Assembly (NCBI GenBank): GCA_014800735.1
Contig: JAAVFP010000024.1
Span: 64,536 to 106,716 of the forward strand
Length of the DNA: 42,181 nucleotides
Direction: 5' to 3'
Origin: Bacteroidales bacterium
GTDB lineage: Bacteria; Bacteroidota; Bacteroidia; Bacteroidales; Muribaculaceae
Positions 33,978 to 41,574 of the stretch are shown piece after piece. Each line of letters starts with the position of its first letter. The first letter of the stretch is position 1. The position numbers and the translations under genes were made by a program. The notes under the pieces are model-generated. The model made no database searches. It saw only the letters and a program-made list of their open reading frames with translations, and had not been told where the DNA came from.

Positions 33978-36107
33978 TCAGGGTGTGATTTTATCCAGCG
34001 GCGCCCCGAAGCGCATGGAGCGCGGGGTGTCGAAGCGTTCGAACTGCACGGTGTACTTCTGTCCTGCCATGTCCACCTCCATCACCAGTCCGCGGCCGAA
34101 CACGGGGTGTTCCACCAGGTCGCCGCTGGCAAGGGCGGAGGCGTCCTGGGGCGAGTAGAGCGGCGGAGCCGGTTTGCTTTGCTGCGGCAGGGGGCGGACC
34201 AGGGTCATTTGGTGCGGACCCATTTCGTAGACGAATCGCGAGGGCTGCTTGGCGGTGTTGTCGTGGCCGAAGCCTTCGCTGTCCGACAGGTACAGGCGTC
34301 GCTCGGCGCGCGTGAGGGCCACGTAGGCCAGGCGGCGCTCCTCCTCGATGTCGTCCGGATTGGCGCTGCGCTTGGATGGCATGTTGCCCTCCACGAGGCT
34401 GCACACAAACACGGCCGGGAACTCCATGCCTTTGGCCGAGTGGATGGTCATCAGTCGCACCCAGCCGCCCTGGGGCTTCTGGGCCTCGCGCATATCGAGG
34501 TTGGATAGCAGGGCGATGCGGGCCAGGAATTCGTCGAGCGAAGCATCGTCGTCATGGCCGGCCTCCTCGATGGCACGCTTCAGCTCGGCCAGGTTGTCGA
34601 GGCGCTCCCACTCGCTGAGGTTGCGCAGCATCTCCTCGTAGCCGCTCATGTCGAGCATGCGCTGCATCAGGTCGCCCAGCGGAATGGTGCCCACCAGCGG
34701 GCGGAGAGTGTCGATGGTGCGTAGATAGGCCCGGGCTCCGGTGCGCGCAAAAATCGGGTTGTCGATATTGTCGCGGAGCGTGTCCAGCAGCGAGGCGCCG
34801 GTGCGGGCGGCCTCGGCTTGCAGGAACTGCATCTTTTTCTTACCTATGCGGCGCGAGGGAGTGTTGATGGTGCGGGCGAAGGCCATATCGTCGGCCGTGG
34901 TGAGCATGCGCAGATAGCACGTCACGTCCTTCACCTCCTGGCGGGCGTAGAAGGCCGTGCCGCTGTAGATTTTATAGGGTATCGAACGGCGGATGAACTC
35001 ATCTTCGATGGGGCGCGACAGGTGGTGGGCACGGTAGAGGATAGCGATATCCTCGGGCTTAAAGCCATCGCTCACAAGCTCCAGGATGGTGTCCGCCATC
35101 CAGCGGGCCTCCTTTTTGTCGTCCTGCGTGTGGTTGAACACCGGCTTGGGTCCGTCGGCACCCACGGCCAGCAGTGCTTTGGGGTAGCGGTTGGTGTTGT
35201 GCTCAATCAGGGTGTTGCTCACGGCCAGAATCTGGGGCGTGGAGCGGTAGTTCTCGTTGAGCACAATCGTGCGGCAGTCCGGGTAGTCCTTGTCGAAATT
35301 CAGAATCAGCTTCACATCGGCGCCGCGCCAGGTGTAGATGGTCTGGTCCGGGTCGCCCACTATAAAGAGATTGCGGTGTGCCCCGGCCAGCATGCGGGCA
35401 ATGGAGTACTGGCGGCGGCTGACGTCCTGAAACTCATCCACCATCACATACTGCATCCGCCCCTGCCACTTTCGCAGCACGTCGGGGAACGTGCGTAGAA
35501 TATGCTCGGCAAAAATAATGAGGTCGTCGAAATCCAGGCCGTAGTTCTTCTTCTGCTCGTAGAGAAAACGCAGAAAAATCTCTTCCTCGCGGTCGGCGTT
35601 GCGGATGCTTCGCGCCAGCAGGTCCTCGTTGTTGAGCTCAGCGATGGTGGCCAGATACTCGCCTCCGGCCTTGCGGCGCTCAATGTAGGCAATCGACTTT
35701 TTGAGCGGCTGCTCCTTGAGCGTGAGCTGCATGTCGGCATACACCTTCAGCAGCAACGTGTTGCGGTCATCCTCATCAATCACTGTGAAGTTGGCCGGAT
35801 AGTTCAGCACGTGGATGTCCTCCTTGAGCATGCGCACGGCAAAGGAATGGAAGGTGCACACGAAGCCCGTGTCGAAATCGCCCACATTGCGGCGGATGCG
35901 GTTCTTCATCTCCGCGGCAGCCTTATTGGTGAACGTCAGGCACAGGATTGCCGACGGGTCCACCCCCAGCAGGTCGGCCAGATAGCAGTAGCGGGCCGTC
36001 AGGGCACGCGTCTTGCCCGTGCCGGCACCGGCCAGCACGCGCACCGGCCCCTCGGTGGTTTCCACAGCATCCGTCTGAGCCCTGTTCAGTGAGTCGAGAT
36101 AATTCAT
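33978..36107 (-). CDS. UvrD/PcrA-type DNA helicase
   Basis: A 709-aa superfamily-1A 3'-5' DNA helicase for repair and removal of blocked complexes. The start is placed at 36107 (MNYLDSLNRAQTDAVE), which gives the conserved Q motif; the earlier in-frame ATG adds a stretch overlapping the promoter. Motifs: Walker A LAGAGTGKT (residues 25-33), LTFTNKAAAEM (Ia), DEFQDVSRRQ (II), VGDPDQTIYTWRGA (III), VLNENYRST (IV), VRLMTIHSAKGMEFPAVFV (V) and RRLAYVALTRAERRLYL (VI). The C terminus ends in the Tudor-like fold seen in PcrA (VEHPVFGRGLVMEV). Whether it is orthologous to PcrA or UvrD cannot be decided here. Confidence 0.95.
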   Translation of the reverse strand: MNYLDSLNRAQTDAVETTEGPVRVLAGAGTGKTRALTARYCYLADLLGVDPSAILCLTFTNKAAAEMKNRIRRNVGDFDTGFVCTFHSFAVRMLKEDIHVLNYPANFTVIDEDDRNTLLLKVYADMQLTLKEQPLKKSIAYIERRKAGGEYLATIAELNNEDLLARSIRNADREEEIFLRFLYEQKKNYGLDFDDLIIFAEHILRTFPDVLRKWQGRMQYVMVDEFQDVSRRQYSIARMLAGAHRNLFIVGDPDQTIYTWRGADVKLILNFDKDYPDCRTIVLNENYRSTPQILAVSNTLIEHNTNRYPKALLAVGADGPKPVFNHTQDDKKEARWMADTILELVSDGFKPEDIAILYRAHHLSRPIEDEFIRRSIPYKIYSGTAFYARQEVKDVTCYLRMLTTADDMAFARTINTPSRRIGKKKMQFLQAEAARTGASLLDTLRDNIDNPIFARTGARAYLRTIDTLRPLVGTIPLGDLMQRMLDMSGYEEMLRNLSEWERLDNLAELKRAIEEAGHDDDASLDEFLARIALLSNLDMREAQKPQGGWVRLMTIHSAKGMEFPAVFVCSLVEGNMPSKRSANPDDIEEERRLAYVALTRAERRLYLSDSEGFGHDNTAKQPSRFVYEMGPHQMTLVRPLPQQSKPAPPLYSPQDASALASGDLVEHPVFGRGLVMEVDMAGQKYTVQFERFDTPRSMRFGAPLDKITP

Positions 36108-36116
36108 AAGCAAGCA

Positions 36117-36124
36117 CAAAGATA
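36117..36124 (-). promoter_or_regulatory. uvrD -7 element
   Basis: CAAAGATA reads TATCTTTG leftward, ten bases before the ATG at 36107. The -33 match is poor. The predicted leader is only a few nucleotides long. Confidence 0.45.
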
Positions 36125-36192
36125 CGAAAAAATCAGCAACTACACATAACCAGCTGCCAGCCGCTGGCCCCGGGACAAGTGGATGCAATATC

Positions 36193-36332
36193 CAGGTGGC
36201 CCCGCGCCCGCGGAGCCACCTGAAAGGGGGGAGGGGAATGCTCTGTTACCTATGGTTTCGAACACGCTACGCGGTTCTGGCCATAGGCTGGGATTATTTC
36301 GCTGCTACGCAGCTTTTAGCCGCTAACGCGGC
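36193..36332. repeat. Cluster of four hairpins between uvrD and the aldo-keto reductase
   Basis: CAGGTGGC (36193-36200) pairs with GCCACCTG (36215-36222), extended by CCGCG/CGCGG. CCTATGG (36249-36255) pairs with CCATAGG (36281-36287), with GAAC/GTTC inside. GCTGC-TAC-GCAGC lies at 36301-36313 and GCCGC-TAAC-GCGGC at 36319-36332. Three of the four have a TAC or TAAC loop. They may include the terminator of the leftward reductase operon. The remaining bases of this 233-bp interval show nothing else. Confidence 0.6.
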
Positions 36333-36340
36333 ATGTCCGT

Positions 36341-37336
36341 TTAGGCGTGGTCGATTGCGGCGAGTTCGTCGGGGGTGAAGGTGAGGTTGTGGAGGCAGCC
36401 GATGGAGTCGGCGAGCTGCTCGACGGTGCGCGAGCCGATGATTACGGAGGTGACACCCTGCTGAGCGAGTACCCACGAAAGGGCCATCTGAGCGAGGCTC
36501 TGTCCGCGCGAGGCGGCGATGTCGTTGAGGCGCGCTACGCGGGCGAGGGTTTCGGCCGAGAGGCGGTCGCCCTGGATTGTCTTGGTGTCGGTGGCACGGC
36601 AGTCGGCGGGGACGCCGTGGAGATATTTGTTGGTGAGCACACCCTGGGCCAGGGGCGAGAAAGCCACGAAGCCTGAGCCGTTGGCTTGGGTTGCGTCGAG
36701 GAGGCCGGTTGTGATGGGTTCGCGGTCGAAGATGTTGAGGCGACCCTGGTAGACGAGGCAGGGGACATCGCGGTCGGCCAGATATTTGGCGCCGGCCACA
36801 TACTGCTCGGTTGGCCAGTTGGAGATGCCGGCGTAGCGGGCCTTGCCCTGGCGCACGATGTCCACGAGGGCCTGGAGGGTTTCCTCGATGGGTGTCCTGG
36901 GGTCGAAACGGTGGCTGTAGAAGCAGTCCACGTAGTCGAGGTTCATGCGCTTGAGGCTCTGTTCGAGCGAGCCGAAGAGGTATTTGCGCGAACCCCAGCA
37001 GCCGTAGGGGCCGGGCCACATGTCGTAGCCGGCTTTCGAGGTGATGAAGAGCTCGTCGCGGTAGGGAGCAAAGGATTTTGCCATGATACGGCCGAAGGTT
37101 TCCTCGGCGCTGCCAAAGGAGGGGCCATAGTTGTTTGCGAGGTCGAAGGAGCAGATGCCGTGGTCGAAGGCGTAGTGGAGCATGTCGCGGCTGCGGGCCA
37201 GGGGGGCGGTGTCGCCGAAGTTTTGCCACAGACCCAGGATTACCTTGGGGAAGTCGATGCCGCTGCGTCCGCAACGGGCATATTCCATGCCGTTGGTGTA
37301 GCGGTCCTCGGCGGCGGAGTAGACGGGAAGAATCAT
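36341..37336 (-). CDS. Aldo-keto reductase (YghZ/Gpr-like)
   Basis: A 331-aa member of the AKR family closest to E. coli YghZ, which reduces L-glyceraldehyde 3-phosphate with NADPH and helps detoxify methylglyoxal-type aldehydes. The start is the ATG at 37336 (MILPVYSAAEDRYTNGMEYA), which aligns with YghZ; a longer arginine/proline-rich upstream reading is a ribF shadow. The catalytic set is visible: Asp and Tyr in FDLANNYGPSFGSAEE, Lys in TSKAGYDMWPGPYG and His in YSHRFD. SPLAQGVLTNKYL and LSWVLAQQGVTSVIIG form the cofactor side. It lies 29 bp after ribF and is probably in the same transcript. Confidence 0.93.
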   Translation of the reverse strand: MILPVYSAAEDRYTNGMEYARCGRSGIDFPKVILGLWQNFGDTAPLARSRDMLHYAFDHGICSFDLANNYGPSFGSAEETFGRIMAKSFAPYRDELFITSKAGYDMWPGPYGCWGSRKYLFGSLEQSLKRMNLDYVDCFYSHRFDPRTPIEETLQALVDIVRQGKARYAGISNWPTEQYVAGAKYLADRDVPCLVYQGRLNIFDREPITTGLLDATQANGSGFVAFSPLAQGVLTNKYLHGVPADCRATDTKTIQGDRLSAETLARVARLNDIAASRGQSLAQMALSWVLAQQGVTSVIIGSRTVEQLADSIGCLHNLTFTPDELAAIDHA

Positions 37337-37365
37337 AATTATTTTAGAATTAAGGTTGATATTCG

Positions 37366-38235
37366 TTATTTGGCAGAGATGGCTGCCAGGCGGTCGAGGG
37401 CAAGCTGGGCTTTTAGCTCGTCGAGGCCGGCGAACTGTTGCTCGTCGCGCAGGCGGGTGAGGAAGTCCACGGTCACTTCGCGGCCGTAGATATCGCGGTC
37501 GAAGTCGATGATGTGGGCTTCGATGGTGGTGCCGCAGCCGCCGACGGTGGGACACTGGCCCACGTTGAGCATGGCGCGGTGCGGGGTATGGTCGCCGTGG
37601 ATGTGCACGTCGGCGGCATAGACTCCGCTTCCGGGCACGAGGGCGGATGGGGAAGCGGGGCTGATGTTGGCCGTGGGGAAGCCGAGGGTGCGGCCCAGCT
37701 GCTTGCCGTGCACCACGGTGCCGCGCAGCGAGTAGGGGCGCCCGAGCATGGTGCGGGCATCGGCCACACGCCCTTCGGCAAGAGCGCGGCGCGTAGCGGA
37801 GCTACACAGGCCTTCGCTGCCGGGGTAGGGAGGGAGCAGAATGATGTCGACCCCGGCACAGTGGCTTCCGAGGGAGGCGGCAGACTGGCGGTCGCTGCCA
37901 ATGTGGTTGTTGAAGCCCATCATGAGGACCTCCACGCCGAAGTCGTGGTGCAGCACGGAAAGAAATTCGGTGGCCGTGAGGCGGCACACACGGTCGAAGT
38001 CGAGCACTTCGACGCGCTCCACACCGGCCTCGCGCAGCAGCTGACGCCGGAAATCCACCTCGGTGAGGATGGCGGGGGCAAGCTCGGGGCGGAGTGTTTC
38101 CAGCGGGTGGGAGCGGAAGGTGATAAGCATGGGGGCGAGTCCGCGCGCAGCAGCCTCGCGGCACAGCTGCTCCACCACGAAGCGATGGCCCAGGTGGACT
38201 CCGTCGAACATCCCTACGGCTGCGATATACTTCAT
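37366..38235 (-). CDS. ribF: Bifunctional riboflavin kinase / FAD synthetase
   Basis: A 289-aa enzyme making FMN and then FAD. The N-terminal nucleotidyltransferase contains GMFDGVHLGHRFVV and MGFNNHIGSDRQ. The C-terminal kinase begins with GRPYSLRGTVVHGKQLGRTL and GFPTANI, and contains AMLNVGQCPTVGG and EAHIIDFDRDIYG. The length is slightly short of the usual ~305. It lies 11 bp after a HAD-phosphatase gene, a sensible neighbour because small phosphatases often dephosphorylate riboflavin-pathway intermediates, though that link is only inferred. Confidence 0.96.
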   Translation of the reverse strand: MKYIAAVGMFDGVHLGHRFVVEQLCREAAARGLAPMLITFRSHPLETLRPELAPAILTEVDFRRQLLREAGVERVEVLDFDRVCRLTATEFLSVLHHDFGVEVLMMGFNNHIGSDRQSAASLGSHCAGVDIILLPPYPGSEGLCSSATRRALAEGRVADARTMLGRPYSLRGTVVHGKQLGRTLGFPTANISPASPSALVPGSGVYAADVHIHGDHTPHRAMLNVGQCPTVGGCGTTIEAHIIDFDRDIYGREVTVDFLTRLRDEQQFAGLDELKAQLALDRLAAISAK

Positions 38236-38246
38236 GGTGGACGTCC

Positions 38247-38858
38247 TTACTTGTCGATGTAGTCCATAAACTCGGTGCCGGGCGCCACGTGCACCGTTTT
38301 GAAGCCGAGAGCCTCGGCGGCGTCGGTATTGGTCTTGGAGTCGTCGAAAAACACGGTTTCGGCCGGATCGATGCCGAGCATGCGCACGGCGTAGTCAAAA
38401 ATCTTGCGGTCGGGCTTGGCGGCTTTGGCCTCGAAGGATGTCACCATGCCGTCGAAGTAGTCCTCGCGTCGCAGCCCCTCCTTGCCAAACTCGGCGGCAA
38501 TCTTGCTTTTCCACATTATGGGGTTGGTGTTGCTGAGCATGTAGATGCCGTAGCCGCGTCGGCGCAGTTCGCGCAGAGCTTTGAGGCGATGCTCGGGAAT
38601 GCCGATGAGAAACTGGTTGAAGGCCTGGTCAATCTGTGCGTCCTTGGTGCCGGCGGGGAGCTTGGCGCGCAGTTCGGCATGAAAATCGCTCACGGAAGCG
38701 GAGCCGTCCTCGAGGGCCATGAAGATACCGGTCTGGGCATAGTCGCCGAAGTAGGAGTCGGCATCCTGAAGGCCGAGCCGCCGGAATGCGTCCACGCAGC
38801 GCTGGCGCTCGATGTCCATAATCACGCCGCCTAAGTCAAAAAGAAGATTTCGGGTCAT
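38247..38858 (-). CDS. HAD-IA family phosphatase (YihX-like)
   Basis: A 203-aa haloacid dehalogenase-type hydrolase. Motif I is LLFDLGGVIMDIE, with the second Asp replaced by Gly as in the YihX-type subgroup. Motif II is MLSNTNPIM, motif III is the lysine in AKPDRKIFDYAV, and motif IV is FFDDSKTNTDAAEALGF. A helical cap follows motif I. It is the first gene of the leftward operon with ribF and probably the aldo-keto reductase. The substrate is unknown; sugar phosphates or FMN/AraHP-type compounds are typical for relatives. Confidence 0.88.
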   Translation of the reverse strand: MTRNLLFDLGGVIMDIERQRCVDAFRRLGLQDADSYFGDYAQTGIFMALEDGSASVSDFHAELRAKLPAGTKDAQIDQAFNQFLIGIPEHRLKALRELRRRGYGIYMLSNTNPIMWKSKIAAEFGKEGLRREDYFDGMVTSFEAKAAKPDRKIFDYAVRMLGIDPAETVFFDDSKTNTDAAEALGFKTVHVAPGTEFMDYIDK

Positions 38859-38864
38859 AGAGAG

Positions 38865-38904
38865 GGAAAAATTAAAGCCCCAATCGGGATGCGATCGGAG
38901 CTTT
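38865..38904 (-). terminator. Terminator of the tRNA-Glu/rpsT/tRNA-Glu unit
   Basis: Read leftward, AAAGCTCCGATCG pairs with CGATTGGGGCTTT (the stem spans 38874-38904) in 13 base pairs with two G-U wobbles, followed by AATTTTTCC. It lies just past the 3' end of the left tRNA-Glu and only six bases before the HAD-gene start, so that gene's transcription must begin within or from read-through of it. Confidence 0.75.
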
Positions 38905-38909
38905 GGGTG

Positions 38910-38981
38910 TAGCCCATAGGAGAATCGAACTCCTCTTTCAAGAATGAAAATCTTGCGTCCTAGCCGATAGACGAATGGGCC
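38910..38981 (-). tRNA. tRNA-Glu (anticodon TTC), left copy
   Basis: The 72-nt cloverleaf has acceptor GGCCCAT with ATGGGCT, a D-loop with GGCTAGGACG, the anticodon stem CAAGA/TCTTG around TTTTCAT (anticodon TTC, complement of 38946-38948), and the T-arm GAGGAGTTCGATTCTCCT. CCA is not encoded. It is identical to the copy at 39317-39388 and lies downstream of rpsT in the same direction. Confidence 0.96.
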
Positions 38982-39019
38982 AAAAAGCGCCCGATATTAT
39001 TCGGGCAAATACGTTTTAT

Positions 39020-39277
39020 TTACGCAGCGAGTTTAGCGATGTGCTTAGCGAGCTTGCTCTTGAGGTTGGCAGCCTTGTTCTTGGAGATGGTGTTCTTGGA
39101 AGCGAGGCGGTCAAGCATAGCGGTAACTTCGCGGTAGCGAGCTTCGGCAGCAGCCTTGTCGGTCATTTTGCGGAGGTTGCGAACTGCGTTGCGGGCGGTT
39201 TTGGCATAGTAGCGGTTCTTCAGACGGCGGGTGGCAGTCTGGCGGATACGCTTTTCAGAGGATTTGTGGTTTGCCAT
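39020..39277 (-). CDS. rpsT: 30S ribosomal protein S20
   Basis: An 85-aa primary rRNA-binding protein of the small subunit. The start at 39277 gives [20 protein letters not shown], the canonical S20 beginning; longer in-frame starts run back into tRNA-Glu. The sequence is a helical, highly basic protein ([39 protein letters not shown]). The leader contains no Shine-Dalgarno sequence. It lies between two identical tRNA-Glu genes and is probably transcribed with them from the promoter at 39407-39437. Confidence 0.97.
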   Translation of the reverse strand: MANHKSSEKRIRQTATRRLKNRYYAKTARNAVRNLRKMTDKAAAEARYREVTAMLDRLASKNTISKNKAANLKSKLAKHIAKLAA

Positions 39278-39316
39278 TTTTATCTTACTGTCGTAATTTT
39301 CGTTGTCTATTAATTG

Positions 39317-39388
39317 TAGCCCATAGGAGAATCGAACTCCTCTTTCAAGAATGAAAATCTTGCGTCCTAGCCGATAGACGAATGGGCC
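39317..39388 (-). tRNA. tRNA-Glu (anticodon TTC), right copy
   Basis: A 72-nt tRNA-Glu identical in sequence to the copy at 38910-38981, without encoded CCA. It is the first gene of the predicted tRNA-rpsT-tRNA transcript; its 3' end is 39 bp before the rpsT ATG. Confidence 0.96.
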
Positions 39389-39406
39389 TTGCGCTATTTG
39401 CGAGTG

Positions 39407-39437
39407 CAAATTTAGGCATTAATCCCGAAATAGCAAA
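39407..39437 (-). promoter_or_regulatory. Promoter of the tRNA-Glu/rpsT unit
   Basis: Read leftward, TTTG (39434-39437), a 19-bp spacer and TAAATTTG (39407-39414) match the Bacteroidetes consensus exactly. The predicted start is near 39400, about 12 nt before the tRNA 5' end. Confidence 0.8.
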
Positions 39438-39499
39438 ATAATTTCAACTCCACGACTGTATATTTAACCTATGTTAACAAATAGGCGGGTAAACGTAGG

Positions 39500-41086
39500 C
39501 TACTTGCCTTTCAGAAGTGCGTTGTAGCGGTCGGGGTCGTTGATCAGGCGGAGGGCTTCCTGGAAGTCCTGGTTGAAGGGCGAGATGGCGCGGAAGTAGG
39601 ATGCGTTCTCATAGAGGTCGCGGGCAATGATGCCCTTCATGATGGCCAGGATGAGGGGGCGCGAGCGCTCCCACTGCTCCTCGTTGAATTCAATCTTAGC
39701 CTCGTCGGCACGTCGGCGCAGGTCGGCAATCACGGCCTCGGGAATTTCGAAACCGGTCTGGAAAGCTTCGTCGTCGGGGTAGGACGCAAGGATTTCGCTG
39801 CGGTGGCCGTCCACATAGTTTATGCACGTGCGGTTGATGATACCCTTGGCCACGAGGTCGCGGTAGTACACACTATAATTAGATGTGTCCACGGGCACGA
39901 ATACGTCGGGGATTATGCCGCCACCACCGTACACCGGTCGGCGGTTCTTGAGGGTGTAGTACTTGAGCGAGTCGACTTTCTGGATGCTGTCGGCGCTCCA
40001 CAGCTCGCCGCTCTGGTAGCGGTTGAGCAGTTCGTATTGGTACTCGTCGGAGTGGCCTTTTTCGTAGGGCTTCTGGATGCAGCGGCCCGAGGGGGTGTAG
40101 TAGCGTGATACGGTAAGGCGTACCATGGAACCGTCGGGGAACGGGAATGGGCGCTGCACCAAGCCTTTACCGAAGGTGCGTCGGCCCACCACCAGGCCGC
40201 GGTCGTTGTCCTGGATGGCACCCGAAAGGATTTCGGAGGCCGAAGCTGAGTACTGGTTGGTGATTACCACGATGCGCTCGTTCTGGTATCCGCCGTTGAT
40301 TTCAGTGTCGAAGCGTGCCGGTGGAGCAGTGCGGCCCTTGGTGCTCACCACCGGGGTGCCCAGGGGCAGCAGCTCGGCGGCCATATCCACGGCCGAGCCC
40401 AGCACACCGCCGCCGTTGTCGCTGAGGTCCAGGATGAGGTTCTTCATGCCCTTGGCGCGGAGCTTGGCCAGGGCCTCGCGGAATTCCTGAGGGGTGTCCT
40501 CAGCAAAGCGGGTCACGCGGATGTAGCCCGTGGTTGGGTCGGCCATGAAGGTTTCGTCGATGGAGTAGAGGGGGATATCGTCGCGCACGACGGCGAATTC
40601 AATAATGTCGCTGCCGCGCTTCACCTTGAGGTTGGCTGTTGAACCCTTGGGACCGCGGAGCACTTTCATCACATCGTTGTTGGCCATCTTCTGACCGGCA
40701 ATCAGGGTGTCGTTGGCGCTGATTATACGGTCGCCCGGCATCAGGCCCACGCGCTCCGAGGGGCCGCCGGTGATGGTCTGGATTACGTAGACGGTGTCCT
40801 CCAACATGTTGAACTGGATGCCGATGCCGCTGAACTTGCCTTCAAGCGGCTCGGTGAACTCCTTGGTTTCGCGCGGAGTGGTGTAGGCCGAGTGAGGATC
40901 GAGGGTTTTGAGCATGGCCTTGATGGCTTCGGCCACAACGGTGTCGGCGTCCACGGCATCGACATAGTATTCGTCGATAATAGCCTGAGCCACACGCAGC
41001 TTGCGGTCGGGGGTGAACTCGTACTGTGCGGCTGCGCTGCCGAATATCATGATTACCGCTACGAGCGGGAGAAGTAAACGTTTCAT
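39500..41086 (-). CDS. ctpA: Carboxyl-terminal processing protease (S41 family)
   Basis: A 528-aa exported serine protease. The start at 41086 gives a signal peptide (MKRLLLPLVAVIMIFGSAAA, then Q); the longer in-frame start adds a non-signal leader overlapping coaD. A PDZ domain lies at about 80-165 (SGIGIQFNMLEDTVYV, GLMPGDRIISAND). The S41 core has LILDLSDNGGG, the catalytic Ser in NQYSASASEILSGA (residues 280-284) and the catalytic Lys in RRTFGKGLVQ (K307). A C-terminal helical extension follows. It probably processes periplasmic or envelope proteins. It lies 26 bp after coaD in the parE-coaD-ctpA order. Confidence 0.95.
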   Translation of the reverse strand: MKRLLLPLVAVIMIFGSAAAQYEFTPDRKLRVAQAIIDEYYVDAVDADTVVAEAIKAMLKTLDPHSAYTTPRETKEFTEPLEGKFSGIGIQFNMLEDTVYVIQTITGGPSERVGLMPGDRIISANDTLIAGQKMANNDVMKVLRGPKGSTANLKVKRGSDIIEFAVVRDDIPLYSIDETFMADPTTGYIRVTRFAEDTPQEFREALAKLRAKGMKNLILDLSDNGGGVLGSAVDMAAELLPLGTPVVSTKGRTAPPARFDTEINGGYQNERIVVITNQYSASASEILSGAIQDNDRGLVVGRRTFGKGLVQRPFPFPDGSMVRLTVSRYYTPSGRCIQKPYEKGHSDEYQYELLNRYQSGELWSADSIQKVDSLKYYTLKNRRPVYGGGGIIPDVFVPVDTSNYSVYYRDLVAKGIINRTCINYVDGHRSEILASYPDDEAFQTGFEIPEAVIADLRRRADEAKIEFNEEQWERSRPLILAIMKGIIARDLYENASYFRAISPFNQDFQEALRLINDPDRYNALLKGK

Positions 41087-41112
41087 AGAATCCTGGTTGG
41101 GGGTGTGTGAGT

Positions 41113-41574
41113 TTAATGGGGTAAATAAGGGTCGATGTCCTCGCCGAAAGCCTGGAGCTCGCGGACCACGGACGATGACCACGCCGCCAGGGCGGGGTCG
41201 CTGAATAGTATAACGGAATCGATGCCCGAAAGTTGTCGGTTCACCTGTGCTAAATCGCGCTCGTATTCAAAATCTTTCACCGAGCGCACTCCACGCAGCA
41301 GAAACTGCGCCCCGATGCGCTGGGCAAAACGCACGGTGAGCTCGCTGTAGGCTTCGACGCTGACACGCGGCTCGGCGTTGTACAGACGGCGGATGGGTGC
41401 CAGGATGGCCTCGATGTCGGCCGCCGGTTTGCGGCAGTTCACCCCCACACCTATAATAATACTGTCGAACAGCTCCAGGCCGCGGCGCACAATGTCGGCA
41501 TGGCCTGGGGTGAAGGGGTTGAACGAGCCCGGAAACAGGGCCGTGCGGGGCTTAGCGGTCGATGTTGGTGTCAT
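41113..41574 (-). CDS. coaD: Phosphopantetheine adenylyltransferase
   Basis: A 153-aa enzyme of coenzyme A synthesis that transfers AMP from ATP to 4'-phosphopantetheine. The start is placed at 41574 ([20 protein letters not shown]). Signatures are [16 protein letters not shown] (the T/H nucleotidyltransferase motif, H25), [20 protein letters not shown] and [16 protein letters not shown]. The gene overlaps the end of parE by 23 bp, which supports translational coupling. Confidence 0.96.
   Translation of the reverse strand: MTPTSTAKPRTALFPGSFNPFTPGHADIVRRGLELFDSIIIGVGVNCRKPAADIEAILAPIRRLYNAEPRVSVEAYSELTVRFAQRIGAQFLLRGVRSVKDFEYERDLAQVNRQLSGIDSVILFSDPALAAWSSSVVRELQAFGEDIDPYLPH

Noticed and set aside
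37337-37555. Arginine/proline-rich N-terminal extension of the aldo-keto reductase
   Set aside because: It is an out-of-frame reading of ribF; YghZ-type proteins align from MILPVYSAAEDRYTNG.
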